The position numbers and the translations under genes are program-made. A stretch of 64,000 bases of DNA from assembly GCA_050732775.1 (NCBI GenBank), contig JBOHRN010000010.1, positions 182,642 to 246,641 on the forward strand, given 5' to 3'. This DNA comes from JBOHRN01 sp050732775. Lineage in GTDB: Bacteria > Gemmatimonadota > Gemmatimonadetes > Longimicrobiales > Longimicrobiaceae. The notes beneath the pieces were generated by a model that worked only from the letters and a program-made list of their open reading frames with translations, did no database searches and was not told where the DNA came from. Each line of letters opens with the position of its first letter. Within the stretch, counting starts at the first letter, position 1. Below are positions 42,229-52,497 of this stretch, piece after piece.

Positions 42229-43288
42229 GGCGGACCGTCTCTGCCCGGGCCCTGGCGGGCTCGACCATCGGGGCCAGCCGCCTGCCGATGGCGTGGGCGA
42301 TGACCCTGATCTGCCCCATGAGTTCGTCGAACTGCTCCGGGTAGAGAGATTGGGCACCGTCTGACAGGGCGTGGTCGGGATCGGGGTGAACCTCTACCAT
42401 GACGCCGTCGGCGCCCGCGGCCACAGCGGCGCGGGCCATGGGGATCACCTTGGCCCGGATGCCGGTGCCGTGGCTCGGGTCGGCTATGATGGGAAGGTGC
42501 GAGAGGGCGTGGACCACCGGGATCGCCGTCAAGTCCAGAAGGTTGCGGGTATGGCTGTCAAAGCCGCGCACTCCGCGCTCGCACAGGATCACCTGTCCGT
42601 TCCCCTCGGCGAGCAGGTACTCGGCCGACAGGAGCAGCTCCTTGACCGTAGCCGCCATGCCCCGCTTGAGCAGAACCGGCTTGCCGGTACGGCCCGCGCG
42701 CCTGAGCAGGGAGTAGTTCTGCATGTTGCGGGCGCCGATCTGGACTAGATCGGCCACCTCGGCCACGGCGTCGACCCCCTCCGGGTCGATGGCCTCGGTT
42801 ACGATGGCCAGCCCGGTCTCTTCCCTGGCTTTGGCTAGCAGCCCGAGCCCCTCCGCGCCCAACCCCTGGAAGGAGTAGGGCGAGGTGCGCGGCTTGAACG
42901 CGCCGCCGCGCAGCACGGTGGCGCCCGCGTGCCTGAGCTTCCGGGCGATATCCGTGATCTGGGCCTCCGACTCCACCGCGCACGGCCCCGCCATGACCAC
43001 CACCTCTTCGCCGCCGACGCGGGTACCGTTGGCGAGTTCCACCACGGTCGGCTCGGAGCGCCATTCGCGCGAGACCTGCTTGTACGGCTGGGAGACGTGG
43101 ATTACCCGCAGCACCCCCGCTAGGGCCTCGAGCCGGCCAGAGTCCACCTTGCCGTCATTGCCAATGAGACCCACGGCGGTGCGCTGGTGGCCGGGGATCG
43201 GGAGGGCTTCATAGCCCATCGAGGTAATGGTGTCGACCACCGTCCCGATCTCCTCTTTCGAGGCGTGGTGGCTCATGACTACCAGCAT
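42218..43288 (-). CDS. aroF: 3-deoxy-7-phosphoheptulonate synthase (DAHP synthase, type I-beta)
   Basis: 356 residues. An N-terminal ferredoxin-like regulatory domain (about 1-75, MSHHASKEEIGTVVDTITSMG) precedes the TIM-barrel core with VMAGPCAVESEAQ, FKPRTSPYSFQGLG, VLLKRGMAATVKE, ILCERGVRGFDSHTRN and the metal ligands in IADPSHGTG. It condenses phosphoenolpyruvate and erythrose 4-phosphate as the first step of aromatic amino-acid synthesis. The extra domain suggests allosteric control by aromatic end products. The length fits the Thermotoga/Bacillus-like class. Confidence 0.94.
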   Translation of the reverse strand: MLVVMSHHASKEEIGTVVDTITSMGYEALPIPGHQRTAVGLIGNDGKVDSGRLEALAGVLRVIHVSQPYKQVSREWRSEPTVVELANGTRVGGEEVVVMAGPCAVESEAQITDIARKLRHAGATVLRGGAFKPRTSPYSFQGLGAEGLGLLAKAREETGLAIVTEAIDPEGVDAVAEVADLVQIGARNMQNYSLLRRAGRTGKPVLLKRGMAATVKELLLSAEYLLAEGNGQVILCERGVRGFDSHTRNLLDLTAIPVVHALSHLPIIADPSHGTGIRAKVIPMARAAVAAGADGVMVEVHPDPDHALSDGAQSLYPEQFDELMGQIRVIAHAIGRRLAPMVEPARARAETVRLDT

Positions 43289-43332
43289 GGGAAAGTCGCG
43301 CTGGGTGAGCGAAGGGTATCAGTGTTAAGGTA

Positions 43333-44166
43333 TCATCCGGCCGCCGGAACGTCCACACGTTCCAGAAAGCCCGCCAGCCGGGCGGCGGGTACCGAAAAGC
43401 GGCCCAACTCCTGGCCCGGACGGCCGTGCCAGTCAGACCCGCCGGTAACGAAGAGTCGGTGGCGGCGAGCGGCGCTCTCGATCCGGCTCACACCGGCGCG
43501 GGGCATTTCGGGGCGGTACGCCTCCACCCCGTCTAGCCCCACCCCCGCGAGCAAGCTCAGCCGCGGCTCGAAGTCATCGGACAGGGGGTGCGCCCAGGCG
43601 GCCACGCCCCCGGCGGCGTGCGCGAGCTCGATCGCCCGCTCAGCGGAGGGAAGGGGGAGGGAGACAAAGCCGGGGCACCCCCGGCCGATGTGCCGCTCGA
43701 ACGCCTGGCGGAAGCTACCAGCGTGCCCTTGTTCGTGGAGGACGCGGGCCAGGTGGGCCCGGCTGAGCACGCTGGCTCCCGCAGCCACCCCCTCAACCTC
43801 GTCCATCGAGACGGGCACTCCCGACTCCCGGAGCCGCCGCACCATCTCTTCCATGCGCGCCCGCCGCCTGGCCACCGCCCGCCGCTCGTGAGCTCGTAGA
43901 GCTTCGTCGTCCGGGTCGATCCCGTAAGCGAGCAGGTGGACCTCGGCGCCCCGCACCGAACAGCTAATCTCGGTACCTGGAATCACGCGCACGCCTTGCT
44001 CTCGCGCCGCGCCAAGGGCGTCGGCCACGCCGCTCACGCTGTCGTGGTCGGTGAGGGAGATGGTGTCCAGTCCGGCGCGGCGGGCGGCTCCGACCACCCT
44101 GGCAGGCGAGACCCACCCGTCCGAAACCGTGGAGTGGAGGTGCAGGTCGTACCGCCGGGGGGTCAA
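43333..44166 (-). CDS. PHP-domain phosphoesterase (YciV/RNase AM-like)
   Basis: 277 residues, TTG start at 44166. It begins YDLHLHSTVSDGWVSPARVV, with the first PHP metal motif HxH, then LTDHDSVSG, PGTEISCSVRGAEVHLLAYG, and ends with GGSDWHGRP, completing four PHP metal motifs. Relatives cleave 3',5'-nucleoside bisphosphates or trim rRNA 5' ends. It lies 45 bp downstream of the DAHP synthase start on the minus strand, and 30 bp before the barrel-protein stop. Confidence 0.88.
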   Translation of the reverse strand: MTPRRYDLHLHSTVSDGWVSPARVVGAARRAGLDTISLTDHDSVSGVADALGAAREQGVRVIPGTEISCSVRGAEVHLLAYGIDPDDEALRAHERRAVARRRARMEEMVRRLRESGVPVSMDEVEGVAAGASVLSRAHLARVLHEQGHAGSFRQAFERHIGRGCPGFVSLPLPSAERAIELAHAAGGVAAWAHPLSDDFEPRLSLLAGVGLDGVEAYRPEMPRAGVSRIESAARRHRLFVTGGSDWHGRPGQELGRFSVPAARLAGFLERVDVPAAG

Positions 44167-44195
44167 CTCTCGGGAACGGCTAAGAGCGTGTCTGG

Positions 44196-44807
44196 TCAGT
44201 AATTCCAGGACACTCCCAAGCCCCAGTGAGCCACCGGCTCTCCCAAGCCGAACCCCAACCGGAACGCCACCCCCTGGCTGAAGAACACGTCCACGCCGAG
44301 GTCGGCCAAGACCTCGATGTCCAAGTCATCGCGCCCCGACCCCCCGATGAAGGCGACGCGCGGGTTCAGGTAAGGGGTAAAAGAGATGGTGCCGGGCACG
44401 AAGGTGTACCCCGCGGTGAGGCCCGCCGTGCTGCCGAGCTCGCTACCACCCTCGCCCAGGTTGGCTTGGATTCCGGAGGTGAAGGCAAATTCGACGGGCA
44501 CCCCCTCGATGGTGAAGGGGCTGCGCAGGTCCGCGCCCAAGAGGGCGCGGGTTCCGGTGGTATCGGCGTCTGCCACGGCGGCCCGCAAGCCGACGTCGTA
44601 TCCGCCCACGTCTTGGCGGAAGATACCTTCTACGGCGAAATCTCCGCCCAGGGGGCCGCCGGGTCCGTCGCTCAGGTAGAGCCCGAGATCACCTACGCTC
44701 CTGGGCGAGGCGTAGCCCGGGGTAAAGATCTGGGCCTCGGCCGCGGGAGCAGCGACGGCCGCCAGGGCGAGGGCGGCTACGGCCAGAGTGCTGGGTCGGT
44801 ACGTCAT
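44196..44807 (-). CDS. Predicted outer-membrane beta-barrel protein
   Basis: 203 residues. A signal peptide (LAVAALALAAVAAPAAEAQ, cleavage near 26) is followed by alternating strands rich in Gly, Asp and aromatic residues (FAVEGIFRQDVGGYDVGLRA, ISFTPYLNPRVAFIGG, VAFRLGFGLGEPVAHWGLGV) and a C-terminal SWNY, a plausible BAM-recognised aromatic end. Function unknown. It is the last gene after atpC (77 bp apart) on the same strand and may be read from the atp transcript. Confidence 0.65.
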   Translation of the reverse strand: MTYRPSTLAVAALALAAVAAPAAEAQIFTPGYASPRSVGDLGLYLSDGPGGPLGGDFAVEGIFRQDVGGYDVGLRAAVADADTTGTRALLGADLRSPFTIEGVPVEFAFTSGIQANLGEGGSELGSTAGLTAGYTFVPGTISFTPYLNPRVAFIGGSGRDDLDIEVLADLGVDVFFSQGVAFRLGFGLGEPVAHWGLGVSWNY

Positions 44808-44883
44808 AAGCGCTCGGGAAACGGGTTCACGCCTTGTACGCGGCGGTGGCAGTAGGGTTCCCGAAAGCCCAAGCGACGGCCTG

Positions 44884-45143
44884 CTACGCGCCTTCGACCC
44901 GTTCGGAGAGCACGGTCACTACGTCGTCGGCTACCTGGAGGAACCCCCCGCCGACCCGAAACCGCTGGCTGGAATTGCCCTGGCGCACCCTCAGAACCCC
45001 TTCTCCCAAAAGCGCCATCAGTGGAGCGTGACCACGCAGTACGCCCAACTCTCCGTCCCACACCGGGGCCACCACGGAGTCGGCCCCGCCCTCGTACACG
45101 ATCTTACCGGGCGAGATGACCGATACCTTCAACTCCCCGGCCA

Positions 45144-45144
<1 letters not shown>
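44884..45144 (-). CDS. atpC: ATP synthase epsilon subunit, short form
   Basis: 86 residues, only the N-terminal beta-sandwich (LKVSVISPGKIVYEGGADSVVAPVWDGELGVLRGHAP). The C-terminal helical hairpin (about 45 residues in E. coli, full length 139) is missing because the stop comes right after the sandwich. That hairpin inhibits ATP hydrolysis in other bacteria, so this enzyme must be regulated otherwise. The ATG shares a base with the atpD stop (TGATG). Confidence 0.93.
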
Positions 45145-46655
<1,511 letters not shown>

Positions 46656-46667
46656 TCAGGCGGCGGT

Positions 46668-47549
46668 TCACGATAACGCTTCGGCCCCGCCCACGATCTC
46701 CGCGATCTCCTGCGTGATCTGTGACTGGCGGGCCCGGTTGTATCTGCGGGTAAGACTCTCCAGCATCTCGCCCGCGTTGTCGGTGGCGCTCTTCATGGCG
46801 GTGCGGCGGGCTCCCTGCTCCGAGGCGGCGGTCTCGACCAGGGCCCGGTACACGCTGTTGCGGGCGTAGAGCGGGAGCACCAGATTCAGGATCTCGGCGG
46901 CCGACGGCTCGAGCAGGTAGTTCCGGCTCCACCCCTTTTCTTCCCCTTCGGAGCCGTCTTCCGCGGGTGGCTCCACCGGCAGTACGCGCTGCACGGTGGG
47001 CGGGGTAGAGAGGGCCGAGTTGAATTTGGCGAAGACCACGTACACCGCGTCCAGGCGGCCGTCGGCGAACGCCTCCAGGAGTGGGTTGGCGATCTGCTCC
47101 GCGTCTTCGGGCGAGGGGCGGTCTGGCACGTCGACGCGGGAGCTCGCCAGCTCCCGGCCCTGGAAGCGGAAGAAGCTGACCCCCTTCTTGCCCACCGCGT
47201 GGAACTCGGTCTCGGCCCCCTCGCTTTGCAGCCGCTCCAAGAGTCCGCGCGCCTCGCGGATCAGGTTGGCGTTGAAGGCGCCGGCCAGTCCCCGATTGGA
47301 GGTGAGCAGGATTACCCCGGCTCGCCGCGTCTCTTCCGGTTGGCGCAGGAGCGGATGCCCGGCCGCCAGCTCGGGGGTTGTCAGCCGCCCGATCACCTCT
47401 TGCAAGCGCTCGGCGTACGGCCTGGCCGCGTTTACCCGCTCCCGGGCCCGCTTGAGCTTGGAGGTGGCCACCATCTCCATGGTCCGGGTAATCTTGCGGG
47501 TGTTCTGGACCGAGCGGATGCGGTTCTTGATCTCGCGCGCTTTAGCCAT
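46668..47549 (-). CDS. atpG: ATP synthase gamma subunit
   Basis: 293 residues. N-terminal helix KAREIKNRIRSVQNTRKITRTMEMVA, central domain with VILLTSNRGLAGAFNANLIREA, and the C-terminal helix SATDNAGEMLESLTRRYNRARQSQITQEIAEIVGGAEAL. This is the rotating central shaft. A short insertion (about 195-215, EPPAEDGSEGEEKGWS) is acidic and probably a surface loop. 3 bp separate it from atpA. Confidence 0.97.
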   Translation of the reverse strand: MAKAREIKNRIRSVQNTRKITRTMEMVATSKLKRARERVNAARPYAERLQEVIGRLTTPELAAGHPLLRQPEETRRAGVILLTSNRGLAGAFNANLIREARGLLERLQSEGAETEFHAVGKKGVSFFRFQGRELASSRVDVPDRPSPEDAEQIANPLLEAFADGRLDAVYVVFAKFNSALSTPPTVQRVLPVEPPAEDGSEGEEKGWSRNYLLEPSAAEILNLVLPLYARNSVYRALVETAASEQGARRTAMKSATDNAGEMLESLTRRYNRARQSQITQEIAEIVGGAEALS

Positions 47550-47552
47550 CGA

Positions 47553-49250
47553 TCAGCTGCTCTGGCGTGCGCTGGCGGCCCCCGCCTCCGGGCGCCGGGC
47601 CAGGCGGGCCTGCTCCTCGGACATGCGCCGGTCCTCCTCGCGCTCGTGCAGGATGGGAGATTCGGCGTAGCCCGGCGTACCCACCGGGGATTCGGGGTCG
47701 GCGAACAGCTCCTTGTAGGTCTCGAGCGCCTTGGCCAGCTCCTTTTCCGTCTCTTCGGAGAGCTCGCCGGAGGCGCGGATACCCTTCAGGATTTCGGGGC
47801 ACTGGGTTTTCAGGTAGACGTGAAAATCTCGCTCCCACGCCTTGATCCGTTCGACCTCCACGTCGTCCAGATGGCCGTTGGTCAGGGCGTAGATGATGAC
47901 CACCTGGTTCTCGACTGGGACCGGGGAGTACTGGGGCTGCTTGAGGACTTCCACCGAGCGGGCCCCGCGCGCCAGCTGCCGTTGGGTGGCCGCGTCGAGT
48001 TCGGAGCCAAACTGCGCAAACGCCTCCAGCTCACGGTACTGGGCCAGCTCCAGCTTGAGCCGCCCGGCCACCTTTTTCATCGCCTTGATTTGGGCCGCGC
48101 CCCCCACCCGCGACACCGAGATACCCACGTTCACGGCGGGCCGCACCCCCGAGTAGAAGAGGTCAGACTCCAGGAAGATCTGGCCGTCGGTGATCGAGAT
48201 CACGTTGGTGGGGATGTAAGCCGACACGTCTCCCGCCTGGGTCTCGATGATGGGCAGCGCGGTCAGCGAACCGCCCCCCATCTCGTCCGACAGCTTGGCC
48301 GCCCGTTCCAGCAGCCGGGAGTGCAGGTAAAAGACGTCTCCCGGGTACGCCTCCCGGCCCGGTGGCCGGCGCAGCACCAGCGACACCTGCCGGTAGGCGG
48401 CCGCCTGCTTGGAAAGGTCGTCGTAGACGCAGAGCGTGTCCTTACCGCGGCCGTCCTCACCCTTGGTGTACATGAAGTACTCGGCCAGGGTGGTGCCCGC
48501 GTAAGGGGCTAGGTACTGGAGGGGGGCCGGGTCCGAGGCGTTGGCCGCGACCACCACGGTGTACTCCATCGCCCCGGCTTCTTCTAGCCGTTGCACCACG
48601 CTGGCCACCGTGGACGCCTTTTGGCCGATGGCGATGTAAACGCACACGACACCCTTCTCGCCCTGGTTGAGAATGGTATCGACGGCGATGGCGGTCTTAC
48701 CGGTGCCCCGGTCGCCGATAATCAGCTCGCGCTGGCCGCGGCCGATGGGGATAAGGGCGTCGATCGCCTTGACGCCGGTCTGGAGCGGCTCCTTGACCGG
48801 CTGGCGGAGCACGATGCCGGGGGCCACGATGTCGATCTGGCGGCGCTCGTCGCTCTTGATCTCCCCCTTGCCGTCGAGCGGCTGGCCCAGCGGGTTGACC
48901 ACCCGGCCCAGAAAGCCGGGCCCCACCGGCAGGTCTAGCACCCGGCCGGTGCGGCGGACCTGGTCGCCTTCGTGGAGCTCTGCCCACTCCCCCAGGATGA
49001 CCACGCCGATGTTGTCCTCCTCCAGGTTCAGGGCCAGGGCGGTTACCGGCTCTTCGCCCTCCTCGGAGGCGATCTCCAGCATCTCGTTGGCCATGGTTCC
49101 GGCGAGCCCGTGGACGCGAGCGATGCCGTCCTTGACCTCGAGCAACTCGCCCACCTCGTCGGCCTGCAGCTCCTCCTGGTAGCGCTCGATCTCGCGCAAC
49201 AGAACACTTTTGATCTCGCCCGCCCGGAGCGGGGTTTCAACCGATGCCAT
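47553..49250 (-). CDS. atpA: ATP synthase alpha subunit
   Basis: 565 residues against about 513 in E. coli. N-terminal crown, Walker [30 protein letters not shown], the [24 protein letters not shown] motif, and the C-terminal helical domain. Beyond the usual end (near [10 protein letters not shown], about 520) there is a tail of about 45 residues ([17 protein letters not shown]..., then an Arg/Glu/Ala-rich end). The tail is predicted to be disordered. It lies 46 bp after atpH. Confidence 0.96.
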   Translation of the reverse strand: MASVETPLRAGEIKSVLLREIERYQEELQADEVGELLEVKDGIARVHGLAGTMANEMLEIASEEGEEPVTALALNLEEDNIGVVILGEWAELHEGDQVRRTGRVLDLPVGPGFLGRVVNPLGQPLDGKGEIKSDERRQIDIVAPGIVLRQPVKEPLQTGVKAIDALIPIGRGQRELIIGDRGTGKTAIAVDTILNQGEKGVVCVYIAIGQKASTVASVVQRLEEAGAMEYTVVVAANASDPAPLQYLAPYAGTTLAEYFMYTKGEDGRGKDTLCVYDDLSKQAAAYRQVSLVLRRPPGREAYPGDVFYLHSRLLERAAKLSDEMGGGSLTALPIIETQAGDVSAYIPTNVISITDGQIFLESDLFYSGVRPAVNVGISVSRVGGAAQIKAMKKVAGRLKLELAQYRELEAFAQFGSELDAATQRQLARGARSVEVLKQPQYSPVPVENQVVIIYALTNGHLDDVEVERIKAWERDFHVYLKTQCPEILKGIRASGELSEETEKELAKALETYKELFADPESPVGTPGYAESPILHEREEDRRMSEEQARLARRPEAGAASARQSS

Positions 49251-49296
49251 GGCAGAGTTGGGGAGTTAGGATTCAGCTTTCAGGGTCAGCCATCAG

Positions 49297-49857
49297 CTAC
49301 GCCGTCTTCTCATCCAGCCGGGCGCCCAGCAGTCGGGCGCGCATGCCCGCCAAGCGGCGGCGGAGAGAGCCGTCCAGAACCCGGTCGCCCAGACGCACCC
49401 GGATACCTCCCAAGATCGACGGGTCGGTACGGAACTCGGGTATTACGGTGCGCCCGGTCCTCGTCTCCAGGTATTCGGTGATCTCGCCCTGGAGAGCATC
49501 ACCCGCTTCCACGGCCAAGGTCACCACGGCGCGGATGCGGCCCTGCTCCCGGTCGAGCAACTCCCGGTACGCGACGGCGATCTGGGGGATGAGTCGTTCC
49601 CGCCGCTTCTCGGTCACCACCAGCAGAAAGCGGAGCAGCAGTTCCGGCACCTCTCCCGCCAGGGCGTCCCGCAAGACACGCTTCTTCTCGCCGGCCCCGA
49701 TCCGCGGAGACTCCATGAAGCGGCGCACGCCGGCGTCGGCCCTCACCAGTTGGGCCAAGCCGTCGAGCTCTAGGGCGAACTCCTCCGGCTCGCCGTTCTG
49801 GCCGGCCAGCTCCAGCAGGGTCTCGGCGTAGCTCTGGGCGACTAGCGAATTTGCCAC
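49297..49857 (-). CDS. atpH: ATP synthase delta subunit
   Basis: 186 residues from the GTG at 49857, four bases after the atpF stop; an upstream reading frame to 50283 overlaps atpF in another frame and is not used. N-terminal helical domain VAQSYAETLLELAGQNG, then FMESPRIGAGEKKRVL and the C-terminal FRTDPSILGGIRVRLGDRVLDGSLRRRL, typical of OSCP/delta. It links F1 to the peripheral stalk. Confidence 0.94.
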   Translation of the reverse strand: MANSLVAQSYAETLLELAGQNGEPEEFALELDGLAQLVRADAGVRRFMESPRIGAGEKKRVLRDALAGEVPELLLRFLLVVTEKRRERLIPQIAVAYRELLDREQGRIRAVVTLAVEAGDALQGEITEYLETRTGRTVIPEFRTDPSILGGIRVRLGDRVLDGSLRRRLAGMRARLLGARLDEKTA

Positions 49858-49861
49858 GCGG

Positions 49862-50434
49862 CTAACCCCCCTTGCCCGCCGGTTGCTCCGCGCGCAGGTA
49901 GTCGCGCACCAACTCGCGGTGCCCATCGGCGTCGAGCCGGTCTCCAACCAGCTTGCCCGCGGCGGCCAGGGCCAGCTCGACAGTCTCGCGCCGCAGCTGT
50001 TCGACCGCCTGCTCGCGCTCCCGCCCGATCTCGCGCCGGGCCCGCTCCAGCAGCGTCTCCTGCTCGCGGCGGGTCTCGGCCAACATCTCTTCCCGGGCCT
50101 TCTCGCTGGAGGCCTTGCTCTGGGCCAGAATCTCGTGGGCGCGGGCACGGTTCTCCTCCAGCTGTTGCTGCTGTTTTTCCAGCAGGGCGGCGGCCTCGGC
50201 CCGGTCGCGCTCGGCTTCTTCCAGCAGGGCGCGCAGCGCCTTCTCCCGGGCCTCGACGGCGCCCAGGATGTGCGGGTAGGCAAACTTCCAGAGCAGCCCC
50301 AGGACCACCAGGAAGGTCACCACGGTCCAGAACATCAGCCCCGCGCTGGGGCTGAGCAGCCCGCCTTCCTGCACGGCGAAGGCGGGCGCGGGCGCGGCTA
50401 CCGCGGGAGCCAAAAGGAGAGCGCCCCTTTTCAT
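49862..50434 (-). CDS. atpF: ATP synthase b subunit
   Basis: 190 residues from the ATG at 50434 (TGATG overlap with atpE). An initial segment (KRGALLLAPAVAAPAPAFAV) looks like a cleavable or additional signal, followed at about 31-55 by the true membrane helix (GLMFWTVVTFLVVLGLLWKF), then a long charged coiled coil (about 60-185). The longer reading frame to 50665 is an overlap with atpE and not used. It forms the peripheral stalk. Confidence 0.92.
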   Translation of the reverse strand: MKRGALLLAPAVAAPAPAFAVQEGGLLSPSAGLMFWTVVTFLVVLGLLWKFAYPHILGAVEAREKALRALLEEAERDRAEAAALLEKQQQQLEENRARAHEILAQSKASSEKAREEMLAETRREQETLLERARREIGREREQAVEQLRRETVELALAAAGKLVGDRLDADGHRELVRDYLRAEQPAGKGG

Positions 50435-50679
50435 CAACCCACCTGGCCCAACACACCCCCCTGAATCAGGAAGGTTACCACCAGCGCGAAGAGAGCCACG
50501 CCCTCGACGAGCGCGGCCAGGATGATCGACGCGGTCTGGATGGTTCCCGCCGCCTCGGGCTGGCGTGCGATGCCCTCGGCCATGCGGCCGCCGATGAGCC
50601 CGATGCCGATACCGGCACCGATCACGGCGAGTCCGGCCCCGATCCCGGCGCCGTGCAGACCCCAATTCAAGAACTCCAT
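50434..50679 (-). CDS. atpE: ATP synthase c subunit
   Basis: 81 residues, two membrane helices with a polar loop ARQPEAAG. The ion-binding carboxylate is Glu59 in LAALVEGVALFAL. The residues around it do not show the Gln...Glu-Ser pattern of sodium-binding c rings, so a proton ring is likely. The upstream ribosome binding site is strong (CGGAGGAAAC before ATG), in line with the need for many copies per complex. A 195-bp gap upstream of this gene carries hairpins. Confidence 0.96.
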   Translation of the reverse strand: MEFLNWGLHGAGIGAGLAVIGAGIGIGLIGGRMAEGIARQPEAAGTIQTASIILAALVEGVALFALVVTFLIQGGVLGQVG

Positions 50680-50875
50680 GTTTCCTCCGTTCCGGCTAAG
50701 GTTTGTATCTCGGGCACGGCTCCACGCGGCTCGCGCCGCCCGCGCTAACTGATCGCGGCCGCGGACTGCTTTCGGCCCGGACGGCGATCACGCGCTCTCC
50801 CCGGGTGCCCATCCCCGGGTACTGTACGACGGAGCGGGAGCACGGCTCCGCCGGCGCTGTTCTTCAACAGCCCTC
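50680..50875 (-). other. Structured 196-bp spacer between atpB and atpE
   Basis: On the minus strand the stop of atpB is followed by GCTGTT-GAAG-AACAGC (50871-50856), a perfect six-base stem with a GAAG loop, and by CGGAGC...GCTCCG (50850-50830), another six-base stem. CCCGGG occurs twice at 50801-50819 in a direct repeat. No ORF that I can support lies here; the rest of the atp operon has gaps under 50 bp. Confidence 0.6.
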
Positions 50876-51748
50876 CTAGTGGTGCGACCTGATCAGGCCG
50901 ATAAACACCGCGGTCAGCAAGGCGAACACAAAAGCCTGCAAGAAGGCCACGAAGATCTCCAAAAAGGTTATCGCCACCGCCATCACGATGGGGCCGGGAA
51001 CGATCCAGTACGACCCGAACACGAAGATCAAACTGATCAGGGCGAGCAGGACCACGTGCCCCGCGGTCATGTTGGCCATCAGACGGATGGCGAGCGCGAA
51101 CGGCTTGGCGAACTTCCCCATGAGCTCGATCGGTGCCATGAAAATGGCCATCGCCACCCCCCCCACCTTGTTCATGCCCGCGGGCACGAAGAAGATGGTA
51201 CCCAAGTACCCCTTGGGCCCCAGTTCCCTCATCCCCGCCCCCTCGATCACGATCATCGAGATCACCGCCAGCGCCCCGGTCACCGAGATGTTGGCGGTGG
51301 CGGTCGAGCCCCACGGCACCAGCCCCATCAGGTTGGCGAAGAGGATAAAAAAGAAGAGGGTGGTAACAAAGGGAACGAACTTCTCCCCGCGGGCTCCAAC
51401 GTTGGGGAGCACCACCTGGTCGCGGAAGAAGAGGACCAGCGCCTCGATGGCGTTGTGCCGCCTTTTGGGCAGGTCGTTGCCTTGGCGCCGCTTGGCGGCC
51501 TGCCCCGCCCCCAGAAAGACCAGCAGCACCAGCGCGGCCGCGAGCCAGATAAAGAGGACGTGCTTGGTGGGGGTCAGGTCGAGAGCCCCGAGCGTCCACG
51601 ACCCCGGCTCGGGAAAGTGGACCGTGCCCAAGGGAGTCTCCCATTCGCGGGAGTCCATTATGTGGTGCATCATATCGACCCCGTCGCCGTGGTCGCCGGC
51701 GTGCTGGTCTGGGAGCTGGACTCCCTCACCTTGGCGCGCACCGCTCAC
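50876..51748 (-). CDS. atpB: ATP synthase a subunit
   Basis: 290 residues with a GTG start at 51748 (GTGA overlap with atpI); an internal ATG at 51673 would give 265 residues and is also possible. Five to six membrane helices. The essential arginine lies in PFALAIRLMANMTAGH, and the C-terminal helices with FLQAFVFALLTAVFIGL form the half-channel. It conducts protons at the c ring. Confidence 0.95.
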   Translation of the reverse strand: MSGARQGEGVQLPDQHAGDHGDGVDMMHHIMDSREWETPLGTVHFPEPGSWTLGALDLTPTKHVLFIWLAAALVLLVFLGAGQAAKRRQGNDLPKRRHNAIEALVLFFRDQVVLPNVGARGEKFVPFVTTLFFFILFANLMGLVPWGSTATANISVTGALAVISMIVIEGAGMRELGPKGYLGTIFFVPAGMNKVGGVAMAIFMAPIELMGKFAKPFALAIRLMANMTAGHVVLLALISLIFVFGSYWIVPGPIVMAVAITFLEIFVAFLQAFVFALLTAVFIGLIRSHH

Positions 51749-52116
51749 GGCGCCGGCTCCGCTACCACGCCGCGCGCCGAGAACGGCTCGATCAAGGTGG
51801 TGAGCCAGAGCACGGCCGCCAGCGTAAAGAGGGTGGGCGCGGGTGCTAGCCCCGCGGCGGGTACCGCCACCAGGGCGACAGCCGCGAAGCCGGCGAAGCG
51901 GCAGAACACCCCTCCGGAGTAGGCGAGCCAGAGCTGGCCTTTGCGCGCACCGGCTAAAAACATCCAGAAGAGCGGGAGCTGCAAGAGCAAGCCGAAGCCG
52001 GCGCCGAAAAGTATACCCGCGCCTGGCTCGCCGCCCGTAATGGCGGCTCCGGCGGCGGCTACCAGCGCGGCCACGAGAGCCGCGGCGAGGGCGTAGTTGA
52101 GCATCTTTGCGGTCAC
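51745..52116 (-). CDS. atpI: ATP synthase subunit I (AtpI-like)
   Basis: 123 residues from the GTG at 52116, which overlaps the atpZ stop as GTGA; the longer frame to 52227 lies inside atpZ and is not used. Four hydrophobic segments (YALAAALVAALVAAAGAAI, GILFGAGFGLLLQLPLFWMFLAG, VFCRFAGFAAVALVAVPAAG, LFTLAAVLWLTTLIEPF). AtpI-like proteins assist c-ring assembly or membrane insertion. Sequence is weakly conserved, so placement in the atp operon supports the call. Confidence 0.75.
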   Translation of the reverse strand: MTAKMLNYALAAALVAALVAAAGAAITGGEPGAGILFGAGFGLLLQLPLFWMFLAGARKGQLWLAYSGGVFCRFAGFAAVALVAVPAAGLAPAPTLFTLAAVLWLTTLIEPFSARGVVAEPAP

Positions 52117-52331
52117 GATCCTCGGCTGGAGGTGGCGTCGCGCTTGCCAGGCTGGATCACCAGCTGGCGGTAGAGCGCGTAAAAGCCCGCCACCGCCCCC
52201 ACGAACACCCCGCCGATCAGGAGCCACGGTTCGGTACCGAGCCGGCTGTCGAGCCAGCGGCCCGCGAACAGGAAGAGGAGGATGGCGGCGGCGAACTGAA
52301 AGCCCGCGCCCGCGTAACCCTGCGCCAACAT
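52113..52331 (-). CDS. atpZ: AtpZ/AtpI-like small membrane protein
   Basis: 72 residues. Two membrane segments (GAGFQFAAAILLFLFAGRWLDSRLGTEPW and LLIGGVFVGAVAGFYALYRQL), the glycine-rich first helix and LDSRLGTEPWLLIGG loop are typical of AtpZ, the small partner of AtpI reported in ion handling and complex assembly. It is the first gene of the atp operon, about 56 bases after the predicted -10 box. Confidence 0.85.
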   Translation of the reverse strand: MLAQGYAGAGFQFAAAILLFLFAGRWLDSRLGTEPWLLIGGVFVGAVAGFYALYRQLVIQPGKRDATSSRGS

Positions 52332-52386
52332 CTAGGTCGTGTTTACTTTGGCCAGCAAGCGGACGACTGGTCCGCGACAGAGTGGC

Positions 52387-52415
52387 AAGATATCCGCTTG
52401 TGAAATTTTTCGCAA
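52387..52415 (-). promoter_or_regulatory. atpZ: Promoter of the atp operon
   Basis: On the minus strand TTGCGA (52415-52410) is followed after 17 bases by TATCTT (52392-52387). The -10 hexamer and spacer length match the rplM promoter. The predicted start lies near 52380, about 50 bases before the atpZ ATG. The promoter is back-to-back with one for the lipoprotein gene. Confidence 0.7.
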
Positions 52416-52433
52416 GCTCCCCGCGCCCGCTCC

Positions 52434-52463
52434 TTGACCTCGCTCGCCCTCTGCTTCTATCTT
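52434..52463 (+). promoter_or_regulatory. Promoter of the BsuPI lipoprotein gene
   Basis: TTGACC (52434-52439) and TATCTT (52458-52463), spacer 18 bases. The -35 lies 18 bases from the -35 of the atp promoter on the other strand. The predicted start near 52470 leaves a leader of about 28 bases before the GTG at 52498. Confidence 0.65.
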
Positions 52464-52497
52464 ACGGTCAACTCGTGAACCATCTTCGGCTATCCCC

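Noticed and set aside
47199..48512. 437-codon plus-strand ORF antisense to atpA/atpG
   Set aside because: The two ATP synthase genes on the other strand account for it fully.
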